Part shown: positions 51,706 through 59,162 of the stretch, one piece after another
Layout: the number at the start of each line of letters is the position of its first letter
Numbering within the stretch: the first letter of the stretch is position 1
DNA from: Bradyrhizobium sp. 195
GTDB taxonomy: Bacteria > Pseudomonadota > Alphaproteobacteria > Rhizobiales > Xanthobacteraceae
DNA length: 64,000 nucleotides
Assembly (NCBI RefSeq): GCF_023101665.1
Contig: NZ_CP082161.1
Span: 4,526,001 to 4,590,000, forward strand
Direction of reading: 5' to 3'
Made by a program: the position numbers and the translations under genes
The notes under the pieces: model-generated
What the model was told of the DNA's origin: nothing
What the model saw: the letters and a program-made list of their open reading frames with translations, nothing else
The model's database searches: none

Positions 51706-53387
51706 CACGCCACCGCTCTGGCCAGAGGGGTCGAAACGTGAAGGTGCGACAGGTTCAAGTCCTCGTAGGACACCTTCGCGACGGCGTCGGCCAACACCGA
51801 GACGAACGCTTCCAGATCGCCGCCATAGTCATCGTCCACGCCATCGCTGGCCCATCCACCTAAAGCTCGGATAACGTCACGAGACAGCCTCGCGCGGCTC
51901 AGGGCGTCACGATAGTTGTGTCGGAGCGAATGGAAGGTCACGCGGGGCTGCTTGACACCAGCCTTGGCCAAGAACCGCCCGAACCACTTCGACATTGTCG
52001 AGAAGTAGCCGTAGCTGTCGCGTTCCAGCTCCGGGAACAGACGAACGCCATTGCAGCTCCGAACGAAGTCAAGGAACCCCATCGCGATCAACTCCGCGTG
52101 GAGTGGCACGAACCGCTCACCGGCTTCGGTCTTGATCCGCTTCCTATCTTCGACTTCCATCTCGGCGGGGTCCCCTTCGGAGAGCATGAGACACCAGACG
52201 TTTCCGACCCGCCGAACGTCCGTCTTGTGGAGCTGACATGCTTCGCCTTGCCGTAGCCCGTGAAAGAGCGCCAGTAGTGGCACCCAGAAGCGGCCTCGTC
52301 TTGGGTGGTTCGGGCCACGCTTCGCGTAACCGTTCTCGTCGTCCACACAGCCCGTATAGAGCGGCATCTGGAACAGCTTCGGCAGATCGCCCAATGGCAC
52401 CGGCTTGCGCTTATTCTTGTCCTTGACCGGGTCGGCCAACTGCAGATCCGCGGCGGGGTTGCGATCTGCATGTTCCTCTTTGACTGCCCAGTTGAAGAGC
52501 GACGACAGATTGATCAGATACGAGTTGATCGTTCCGACAGACATGAGCGGCTTGCCGTCGATCTTAGCCAGTCGAGCGGCTTCCTGCAGAGACTTGCCTG
52601 GATACACCTTCCGGGCGTTCTTGGGGATCGTCTGCAGCAGAGACCGAACTCGCTTGCAGTCCGCTCGGTTCACATCTCGGACCAGCTTGTCCGGTCCCAT
52701 GAGTTCCTCGATGGCGTCGAACACGATGCGGTAACTGAGCAGCGTCTTCTCGCCGCGCGTAACGCTGGGATCAGCCAAGTAGTCGTCCATAAGTTGCCGC
52801 AAGCTGACACCTCCGGCGGGCTTCTTGAGCGCCTCTCCAAACCTCTGCACGAGATCGTCGGAGCCATAGTCGTTGTTGGCTCGACGCAGGAGTGTAGTGG
52901 CGGCGTCCCGGATGGTGTCGCGCAAGGCAGGCAGGAACCGAGCCCTTGTATCCTCGTCGATCTTCCCGACGGTCGAGGAGCGACTGAGCAGTTCGGCAAG
53001 GTGAGGACCGATCTCAGCTTCCAGCTCAGTCGGGCTCTCCGTCCGCACCATCTTGTCGATGAACTTCTCGTAGATGACGGGACCGCCGGGCCGGGCTCCC
53101 CATTGCCGAATGGCGAACTCGTAAGCCTTGCCGCACAGCCGGACGATCTCTTGCTGAGATAGGTTCGCTGGTGGACCTACGTCGGTCGCCCGGAGGCGGT
53201 CCATCTCGGCATCGAAAGCCGAACTCGCGGCGCGGACCCTCCGAACAGCTTCGCGATAGTCAGAGGTCGCAAGGGACTTCCACCGTTCCTTGCCCTTGAA
53301 CAGATGCAGCAGATCGGCGGGGTACGACGCTCGGAGGTAGTAGGTGTTTTTGCGTTTGTGTAGTCGAGGATGAGGCACGTCTTCCAT
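51705..53387 (-). CDS. Tyrosine recombinase (island integrase)
   Basis: 560 residues from ATG 53387. The N-terminal part (RLHKRKNTYYLRASYPADLL) is the arm-binding domain common in alphaproteobacterial island integrases, with a core-binding domain near residues 200-330. The catalytic domain has Arg in HGLRQGEACQLH, HSLRHNYRDAL (HxxR) and Tyr in DDDYGG near the C-terminus. It sits at the right border of the candidate island next to the 17-bp repeat and is the first gene of a coupled four-gene row. Confidence 0.92.
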   Translation of the reverse strand: MEDVPHPRLHKRKNTYYLRASYPADLLHLFKGKERWKSLATSDYREAVRRVRAASSAFDAEMDRLRATDVGPPANLSQQEIVRLCGKAYEFAIRQWGARPGGPVIYEKFIDKMVRTESPTELEAEIGPHLAELLSRSSTVGKIDEDTRARFLPALRDTIRDAATTLLRRANNDYGSDDLVQRFGEALKKPAGGVSLRQLMDDYLADPSVTRGEKTLLSYRIVFDAIEELMGPDKLVRDVNRADCKRVRSLLQTIPKNARKVYPGKSLQEAARLAKIDGKPLMSVGTINSYLINLSSLFNWAVKEEHADRNPAADLQLADPVKDKNKRKPVPLGDLPKLFQMPLYTGCVDDENGYAKRGPNHPRRGRFWVPLLALFHGLRQGEACQLHKTDVRRVGNVWCLMLSEGDPAEMEVEDRKRIKTEAGERFVPLHAELIAMGFLDFVRSCNGVRLFPELERDSYGYFSTMSKWFGRFLAKAGVKQPRVTFHSLRHNYRDALSRARLSRDVIRALGGWASDGVDDDYGGDLEAFVSVLADAVAKVSYEDLNLSHLHVSTPLARAVA

Positions 53388-53478
53388 GGGCTCGCTGTAG
53401 CAGCTCACCGTAGCACCCATCAACTGGAAGCCATTGGAACTGCAGAGTTTTTGGAAGATCAACGACTTGAAGGGGAAC

Positions 53479-53495
53479 TGGCGGAAGGGGTGGGA
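53479..53495 (+). repeat. 17-bp direct repeat, candidate att site (right)
   Basis: TGGCGGAAGGGGTGGGA, identical to 41577-41593, 92 bases upstream of the island integrase start. Confidence 0.6.
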
Positions 53496-53510
53496 TCATC
53501 TTTCTGGTCT

Positions 53511-53595
53511 CCAGAAGTCTACCAACGACCATCATACCCCTTATTTTGCAGCGATTCCGCACATTTTTGGGCTATACAGGATTCCAGAAGTCCAC
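53511..53595 (+). repeat. Pair of CCAGAAGTCYAC direct repeats
   Basis: CCAGAAGTCTAC at 53511-53522 and CCAGAAGTCCAC at 53584-53595 lie in the gap between the two divergent integrase genes. They may be integrase arm sites or part of the left att of the second element. Confidence 0.4.
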
Positions 53596-53643
53596 TAGCT
53601 TCCACGTCTGATTTGTACGTAGCTTAATACGTAGGAGCGGGCT

Positions 53644-54927
53644 ATGGGGCGAGCAGTCAACCAACTCTCGGACAAGTGGATCAAGAAAACCGACATCCAG
53701 CCCGGTCTCTACGGCGACGGGAACGGACTCTATTTGCAGGTGAGCCCCTCATACACTGAGGGCGAGAAGCCCACGAAGAGCTGGATCTTCCGATTCATGA
53801 TCCGCGGCCGAGCTCGGAAGATGGGGCTCGGTGATATCGATCAAGTCAGCCTTAAGGGGGCTCGCAAGCTGGCGCAGGCACAGCGGCTAATCGTGGTGGA
53901 AGGGCGCGACCCGATCGAGGAGCGGAACACCCGTAAGCTGGCTTTGGTGGCTGAGCACGAGATACAGAAGGCCAAGACGACGACCTTCCGGCAGTGTGCC
54001 GAAGCCTACATCAAGGCCAACCAAGCTGGCTGGAAAAGCGCCAAGCACGCCAGCCAATGGGAGGCGACGCTGGAAACCTACGCCTATCCGACCATCGGCA
54101 ACCTGCCCGTTGCCTTGGTCGATCGCAATCACGTCATGAAGATCCTTGAGCCGATCTGGACGACCAAGACCGAGACCGCCAGCCGCGTCCGCGGGCGGAT
54201 CGAGAAGGTGCTGGACCGGGCCAAGGCCCTGGGTCTTAGGGAAGGTGAAAACCCGGCTCGGTGGATTGGGCACCTCGACCAGCTCTTACCGCGCAAGTCG
54301 CAGGTCGCTCCTGTGGAGCACTTCGCCGCCCTGCCCTACAAGCAGTTGCCGGCCTTCATGGCGAAGCTTCGCAAGCGCGACGGCATCAGCGCCCGAGCGC
54401 TCGAGTTCACCGTCCTCAACGTCACCCGCACCGCCAACACTATCGGCGCGAAGTGGGATCAGATCGACGAAAAGGGAAAGACGTGGACTATCCCCGGCGA
54501 GTTGATGAAGGGCAAGAAAGGCAAGCGTCGGCCCAATCACGTCATCCCGCTGTCGGACCGTGCCCTTGCCATTCTGGCGGACCTACCCCGCGACGGCGAG
54601 TACGTGTTCTCGGGCGCAAAGGAAGGGACTGGCCTCAGCAATATGGCGATGGCCGAAACCCTGAAGGAGATGGGCTATGACGGTGATAAGGCAACCGTTC
54701 ACGGATTCCGCTCAACCTTCAAGGATTGGGCTTCCGAGCAGACGGCCTATGCCAACGAGCTCACCGAAATGGCGATGGCTCACATTGTGAGCGACAAGAC
54801 CGAGCGGGCGTACCGCCGAGGCGACCAGCGCGAGAAGCGCGTCCGCCTGATGCAGGATTGGGCGAGCTATTGCGAGGCCAAAGCGCCTGCCGGTGACAAC
54901 GTGGTGGCAATCGGGGCGCATCGATGA
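53644..54927 (+). CDS. Tyrosine recombinase with DUF4102 arm domain (element integrase)
   Basis: 427 residues. The N-terminus (LSDKWIKKTDIQPGLYGDGN, GLYLQVS) is the DUF4102 arm-binding domain of P4-type integrases. The catalytic residues are Arg in VTRTANTIGAKW, HGFRSTFKDWASE (HxxR), His in MAMAHIVSD and Tyr in TERAYRRGD. P4-type enzymes usually integrate at tRNA genes. Reads rightward, away from the island integrase. Its stop overlaps the next start (ATGA). Confidence 0.94.
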   Translation: MGRAVNQLSDKWIKKTDIQPGLYGDGNGLYLQVSPSYTEGEKPTKSWIFRFMIRGRARKMGLGDIDQVSLKGARKLAQAQRLIVVEGRDPIEERNTRKLALVAEHEIQKAKTTTFRQCAEAYIKANQAGWKSAKHASQWEATLETYAYPTIGNLPVALVDRNHVMKILEPIWTTKTETASRVRGRIEKVLDRAKALGLREGENPARWIGHLDQLLPRKSQVAPVEHFAALPYKQLPAFMAKLRKRDGISARALEFTVLNVTRTANTIGAKWDQIDEKGKTWTIPGELMKGKKGKRRPNHVIPLSDRALAILADLPRDGEYVFSGAKEGTGLSNMAMAETLKEMGYDGDKATVHGFRSTFKDWASEQTAYANELTEMAMAHIVSDKTERAYRRGDQREKRVRLMQDWASYCEAKAPAGDNVVAIGAHR

Positions 54928-55379
54928 GCCGCGGAGGCAAGCGAGAGGGCGCGGGTCGTCCGTCCACGATATCCCCGCTGCTCGAGTTTCAAATTCTCGA
55001 GGATTGCAGGCGTCTTGCTTGGCAGAAGCGGCTAGAGCAAGCTGGCGAGCGCGCCAACAAAGCCGCTGGGGTGTCGTGGCAAGAGGAAGGCGAAGCTGAT
55101 CCTCTCGATCTTCCGCAACGTCATCGCGCGATCGTCTCTTACTATGGCTCACTCCATCCGGACGAGAAGATCCCGGGAGACGCTCCAGAGGAAGTGCGCT
55201 ACGCGATCGAGATCATTCGTGACAACAAACGGAAGTTGGAGGGTAAGCCCAGGCTTTACTCCATGCCGCTCCCTGGTCTTTATCGCGCGCGGGAAGCTAT
55301 CATCAAGCAGGTCGCCAAAGATCGCGGCGTGTCTCGCCGCATGGTGAGAAGCATCTGGGACGCCAAGCCGGACGTTTGA
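54924..55379 (+). CDS. Hypothetical phage protein
   Basis: 151 residues, overlapping the integrase by 4 bases. RGGKREGAGRPS at the N-terminus is the Gly/Arg motif found at the start of many phage and plasmid DNA-associated proteins. The C-terminus (REAIIKQVAKDRGVSRRMVR) looks like a helix-turn-helix. It could be a small DNA-binding regulator. No family recognised. Confidence 0.6.
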   Translation: MSRGGKREGAGRPSTISPLLEFQILEDCRRLAWQKRLEQAGERANKAAGVSWQEEGEADPLDLPQRHRAIVSYYGSLHPDEKIPGDAPEEVRYAIEIIRDNKRKLEGKPRLYSMPLPGLYRAREAIIKQVAKDRGVSRRMVRSIWDAKPDV

Positions 55380-55444
55380 TTATTGGAGTAGTCTGGTTCG
55401 CGAACGCCCGCAGATTCCATCATGGTCTCAATCGTCATCCACAT

Positions 55445-55464
55445 GGATAGCCATACAGCTATCC
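55445..55464. promoter_or_regulatory. Inverted repeat upstream of alpA
   Basis: GGATAGC-CATACA-GCTATCC, a perfect 7-bp inverted repeat 21 bases before the AlpA start; a candidate operator. Confidence 0.4.
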
Positions 55465-55485
55465 CCGAGACGAAAGGGACCATAG

Positions 55486-55683
55486 ATGCAGAAGGCGTTG
55501 CGGCTTCCGGCTGTGATGGAAGCAACCGGACTGGCGAGAGCCACGATCTACAAGCACATTGGCACGGGCAAATTCCCGCCTGGCACCAGCCGCACTGACA
55601 TCCGCCTCCACACGTGGGACGTGGACGAGATCGAGCGCTGGAAGCGCGGCGAGTGGAAGCCGGCCGCGGAGGTTGCCGCCTGA
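55486..55683 (+). CDS. AlpA-family regulator/excisionase-like protein
   Basis: 65 residues: RLPAVMEATGLARATIYKHI is the MerR-like helix-turn-helix of AlpA, followed by GTGKFPPGTSR and the wing around WDVDEIERWKRGEW. AlpA proteins switch on excision genes in prophages and are a hallmark of Gram-negative phage-inducible islands. Its stop is shared with the next start (TGATG). CGAAAGGGA upstream. Confidence 0.88.
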   Translation: MQKALRLPAVMEATGLARATIYKHIGTGKFPPGTSRTDIRLHTWDVDEIERWKRGEWKPAAEVAA

Positions 55684-55913
55684 TGCAGCCCCCCAAAGGA
55701 AACCCCGCAACGCTGGCGGCGTGCGGGGCTCCGAAATGTGATCTGGCTGGCGCTTCGATCTGTTCGGATAATATCGCCTCCCTGCCCCCAATTCAAGCCG
55801 ATCCGATGGCGGAGCGCGCGTTTGCGCACCAGCTCGCCGCGATCGTGTTCGGCAAGCCCCTGCCCGTAGTTGAACGGAAAAGGCGCCGGATCGTGCGGAG
55901 GGCGTCAGCATGA
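55683..55913 (+). CDS. Small hypothetical phage protein (76 aa)
   Basis: 76 residues from the ATG overlapping the alpA stop. A low-complexity start with two cysteines (LAACGAPKCDLAGASICSDN) is followed by a helix and a basic tail (VVERKRRRIVRRASA) suited to nucleic acid contact. Unknown function; overlaps the next gene by 4 bases. Confidence 0.55.
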   Translation: MQPPKGNPATLAACGAPKCDLAGASICSDNIASLPPIQADPMAERAFAHQLAAIVFGKPLPVVERKRRRIVRRASA

Positions 55914-56167
55914 TGCACGAACGAATTTCATTTCAGGTTGAAACGAAAGTCAGCCCTCTCGCCGTCAACGATCCAAAGATCCGCAAGCTTCTGCAGCTTG
56001 CAGGACTGCGGTTCATGTGCAGCCGCGCGCGATGGCTCGACAGCGAGGCTACCAAGCTCGGTATCGCCCTGAAGGCCGGCAACATGACCTCAGATGAGGT
56101 TGACGCCAAGCTAGAGGAAATGGGCGCGCTCGACTTGGTGTACCCGGAATTAATGGGTGCCGAATGA
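55910..56167 (+). CDS. Small hypothetical phage protein (85 aa)
   Basis: 85 residues, ATGA overlap at both ends of the gene. Helical, with LQLAGLRFMCSRARWLDSEA and MTSDEVDAKLEEMGALDLVY. No domain recognised; its place right before the helicase gene suggests a replication accessory role. Confidence 0.55.
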   Translation: MMHERISFQVETKVSPLAVNDPKIRKLLQLAGLRFMCSRARWLDSEATKLGIALKAGNMTSDEVDAKLEEMGALDLVYPELMGAE

Positions 56168-57393
56168 AGCACGAGAACCAATTCGACTGCGACGTTCCGC
56201 CGATTGATCCGAAAGACCCGTTCCCGGAGACGCATCCGGGATCTGCCGACCTTCGCTATCAGCTTTACAAAGATGGAGTAGAGAAGCGGCAAGCCGAACG
56301 GGCGTGGCAAGTCCTGGAGAATGCACGCCTGGACAGGCTCGCAATCGAGGCAGACCGGAGGGCGGGACGCTTTACCGCCCTCCCCATTTCCAAGCTGACA
56401 TCAACGCCGGTTCGCAAGCGCTGGCTTGTGAAGGGCATCATTGCTGCCGGCGAGACCTCAGCTTGGATTGCTCCGCCTGGCGGGATGAAATCGGCTCTGA
56501 TGGCAGAGTTGGCTTTCTGTATCGCCAATGCCGAACCGTGGCACGGCAGAAAGGTGGATGACCTTCATTGCGTGATCTATTTCGCTTTAGAACGTGGCGA
56601 CTTGGTGAAGCGACGGCTTCGCGCGCATATTGAGAGAGCCAACCTTGATCAAGATGCAATCAACGAGATGCCAATCTTTTTGGTTGCCGAGACAGTTGAC
56701 CTTATGGCGCCCGAGGCTGTCACGAAGGTTCTGCGCACCATCGAGCATATCAGGCAAGAATACTATTCCGCGGCCCCTGGACTTCTGATCTTCGACACGT
56801 TCGCCAAGCTGGTAGCGGCCGGCGGTGGTGACGAGGACAAGGCCAAGGACCAAGGCAAGGTGTTCGCCAACGTCCAGCGCATCAAGGACGCACTTGGGCA
56901 TGGCGGGCCGCATGTCGCGCTTGTCGGTCACACTGGCAAGGACGAAAGCCGCGGCTCGCGCGGATCTAACGCGATCTTGGGCGATGCCGACGTTATGGTG
57001 ACGATCAGCGGCGACACCATCAAGACCGCAACCGTCACCAAAGCCAACGATGCTCCAGAAGGCCCACTGTTTTCCTTCAAATCGGACCTCCATCAATTCG
57101 GCACCGACGAGGACGGCGACCCGATCACGGTCAATATTGTCAGCTCAGAGGAAGTTTCTGCGCAAGTTGCGCAAAAACCCGAACGGCGGCTGAGTGAGAC
57201 GCAGGAGGCCATGTATCGTCTTCTCCGTGACGCTGGACCGGCCGGTCTAAGCACCGAGGACTGGAACGATAAGGCTCGAGAAATCGGAATTGGCGTGAAG
57301 CGCCGGGCCACACTCCACAATGTCAGGTCGCAGCTCTGCGACAAGGGCCTTGTGCGCGAATACGCCGGCATCTGGAGGGCCAACAATGGCTAG
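56164..57393 (+). CDS. RepA-like hexameric helicase/AAA ATPase
   Basis: 409 residues. After a helical N-terminus comes a RecA-like domain with Walker A WIAPPGGMKSALMAEL (GGxKS), a CVIYFALERGD strand with the catalytic Glu, Walker B GLLIFDTFAKLV, and the VALVGHTGKDESRGSRGSNA segment typical of RSF1010-RepA/DnaB-like helicases. A C-terminal winged helix (AGLSTEDWNDKAREIGIG) follows. It probably drives replication of the element. The stop overlaps the terminase small subunit start by 8 bases. Confidence 0.85.
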   Translation: MKHENQFDCDVPPIDPKDPFPETHPGSADLRYQLYKDGVEKRQAERAWQVLENARLDRLAIEADRRAGRFTALPISKLTSTPVRKRWLVKGIIAAGETSAWIAPPGGMKSALMAELAFCIANAEPWHGRKVDDLHCVIYFALERGDLVKRRLRAHIERANLDQDAINEMPIFLVAETVDLMAPEAVTKVLRTIEHIRQEYYSAAPGLLIFDTFAKLVAAGGGDEDKAKDQGKVFANVQRIKDALGHGGPHVALVGHTGKDESRGSRGSNAILGDADVMVTISGDTIKTATVTKANDAPEGPLFSFKSDLHQFGTDEDGDPITVNIVSSEEVSAQVAQKPERRLSETQEAMYRLLRDAGPAGLSTEDWNDKAREIGIGVKRRATLHNVRSQLCDKGLVREYAGIWRANNG

Positions 57394-58297
57394 ACCGTCT
57401 GAATACAGCCCCGAGGTGGTGGACGCGATCTGCGATCGCATGGTGAACGGGCAAGGCCTACTGAAGATCTGCGCCGACGAAGGGATGCCCGGCCGGGTCA
57501 CGGTCTATCGATGGCTCGCCTCCAATCCCGAGTTCCGGAAGCGTTTTGCAGAGGCTCGAGAAGCCCTGATGGACTTCTACGCCGAGCAGATCCTGAATAT
57601 CGCCTTTGACGAGTCCGGCGACGTGATCCTGGACCAGGGCAAGGACGGCAAGACCTCTGCCGTTGCCAACCATGCCAAGGTGCAGCGCGACCGGCTCAAG
57701 GTGGACAGCCTGAAATGGACCGCGAGCCGGCTGTTCCCGAAGCGCTACGGCGACAAGATGGAGTTGTTAGGCCAGAACGTCCAGGAAGGCGAAAGCGTCA
57801 ACAAGATCGAACTGATTGGCGTCCAGGCCGGCAACACCTTCCAATGGAAGGACCCTGTCCGCGTGATCGTCCACCCGATGCTGAGGGAAGACGGCACGCT
57901 CATTCCAAGGGATACGCCGGAATATGACGCCGCGATCGAGAGGGCCGCCCAGGAGGCCCGGGCCAAGGGCGCCAAGAGCGTCCGGATTGGCTTTGACATC
58001 AGGGACGGCGCTGACGCCTCGGTGGCCGATCTGATGCGGGAGGTGGATGGCAGGACGAGGAGCGTTGATGGCCGGGAGCGAACGGAAGCCGCCGACAGAC
58101 ACCCGGCAGGGCCACCCCCGCAACTCACTTACCAACCGGCACAGCCGCCGGCAGACCTTACGCCTGAGGCATGGGCACGCATCACCAGGGTGTCAGAGCT
58201 GATTGAGCAGATCGCACCATCGGACGAGATGCCGGAAGCCGTCTTTGGGATCATCGAGGCGGCGTTGAGGAAACACTATCTAGCGGCCGGCAGTTGA
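57386..58297 (+). CDS. Phage terminase small subunit (Sf6 gp1-like) with long C-terminus
   Basis: 303 residues from the ATG at 57386. The N-terminal half (YSPEVVDAICDRMVNGQGLL, VTVYRWLASNPEFRKRFAEA, LKWTASRLFPKRYGDKMEL) is a standard small terminase with a helix-turn-helix that recognises packaging sites. About 150 further residues with a Pro-rich linker and a C-terminal helix (ARITRVSELIEQIAPSDE) exceed the usual size. No large terminase gene follows. Confidence 0.85.
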   Translation: MARPSEYSPEVVDAICDRMVNGQGLLKICADEGMPGRVTVYRWLASNPEFRKRFAEAREALMDFYAEQILNIAFDESGDVILDQGKDGKTSAVANHAKVQRDRLKVDSLKWTASRLFPKRYGDKMELLGQNVQEGESVNKIELIGVQAGNTFQWKDPVRVIVHPMLREDGTLIPRDTPEYDAAIERAAQEARAKGAKSVRIGFDIRDGADASVADLMREVDGRTRSVDGRERTEAADRHPAGPPPQLTYQPAQPPADLTPEAWARITRVSELIEQIAPSDEMPEAVFGIIEAALRKHYLAAGS

Positions 58298-58448
58298 AGG
58301 CGACGTAATAAGCTCGGTTTGCAAGCAGAACCGCCGGCAGGTGTCGATCTTCAGGATGCTCCCTGAGGAACTTCATTACGATGTCGGACAGTTGGCCGTT
58401 CGTAACGCGCTTAGTGGGCTTCGCACATTCATACTTCTGCGAGGCCAT
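58251..58448 (-). pseudogene. Rap1a/Tai immunity-domain fragment
   Basis: 65 codons on the minus strand ending inside the terminase gene region. The stretch CAKPTKRVTNGQLSDIVMKF, then LREHPEDRHLPAVLL and YYVAFNCRP, closely resembles the C-terminal half of Rap1a/Tai proteins (NGQ ... HPExRHxPA ... AFxC). The signal peptide and first half are absent, with an in-frame stop shortly upstream, so it is probably a remnant. Confidence 0.55.
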
Positions 58449-58489
58449 TCCTCGCCAAGCCAAACGAAACAACTACGCGCGCGTGAGGG

Positions 58490-58620
58490 CGTTACGTGTT
58501 GCGGTTACGTCCACCCCTATAGGGTGGTGGAACGTAACGCAACAGCGCAACGCTAGGCCCTGATCGTTGCGCGCAACGTTGCGGTAACGCAGGCGCAACA
58601 CCCGCAACGGAGATTGGTTA
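58490..58620. repeat. GCAAC/GTTGC repeat cluster, candidate origin or operator
   Basis: The 500-base gap after the terminase gene contains eight copies of GCAAC or GTTGC within about 110 bases. It also has a nested inverted repeat: GTTACGT and ACGTAAC around CCACCC-CTATA-GGGTGG at about 58504-58537. The cluster recalls iterons of RepA-type origins or repressor sites. The remaining part of the gap (58621-58805) shows nothing clear. Confidence 0.5.
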
Positions 58621-58805
58621 CGACCGCGAACCAATCATTCCGGCGGAAACGTCTTCTGCCTGATGGCGCGATATAAAGCAGAAAAGCAAAGATAAATTCC
58701 AGCAGCGTCCATTAGCGTACAATCCTACGTACAAATCTCGTGGCGAGTGTCGGGCGATTGCCCTACGTTCTCGGTGACTGATTTGAACGGAGCGCTGCGC
58801 CGCTG

Positions 58806-59162
58806 ATGCCCGAGTTTCGATATGCCCGTGAGGAGCTTCTGAAGGCCGCTGCCGAGCGCAAGGGCCTGACCGTCTCGGCTTACCTGCGATCGATTGCAGA
58901 CGCTGCGCTGGCCTCTGAGGGCTTCCCTGTTGGCGAGCAGCAATACTGCCTCGTTCGGGGTGGCGAGCTGATCCTGACCAGCTTCAAGCCGGCCAAAGAT
59001 CCAGACGGCGGCGAGTGGCTTCCGATCGAGAACGAGGACACCGAGCCTTTCGACCCGGCTAAGCACTGGCGGATGAAGCCCCTACCCCTTCGCCTCGATG
59101 CGGCGCGCGGCGTGGTGCTTCGCGTCTACCCCGTTATCGCCAAGTGTCAGGAGCACGCATGA
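58806..59162 (+). CDS. Hypothetical phage protein (118 aa)
   Basis: 118 residues. The start YAREELLKAAAERKGLTVSAYLR has the look of a ribbon-helix-helix or mobilisation-type helix pair, followed by beta-rich sequence (GGELILTSFKPAKDPDGGEW). No family recognised. ATGA overlap with the tail-collar gene suggests a structural or chaperone role. Confidence 0.55.
   Translation: MPEFRYAREELLKAAAERKGLTVSAYLRSIADAALASEGFPVGEQQYCLVRGGELILTSFKPAKDPDGGEWLPIENEDTEPFDPAKHWRMKPLPLRLDAARGVVLRVYPVIAKCQEHA

Larger units (their letters stand above)
41577..53495. mobile_element. Candidate integrated genomic island (about 11.9 kb)
   Basis: Bounded by the perfect 17-bp direct repeat and carrying a tyrosine recombinase gene that starts 92 bases inside the right repeat, reading inward. 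Cargo is a helicase-like ATPase operon, two response regulators, structured-leader genes, a serine recombinase and an IS21 element. No conjugation or phage structural genes were seen. The limits are inferred from the repeat and integrase only. Confidence 0.5.

Noticed and set aside
58490..58620. CRISPR array
   Set aside because: The repeated unit is only 5 bases, occurs in both orientations and has irregular spacing; no spacer pattern and no cas genes.
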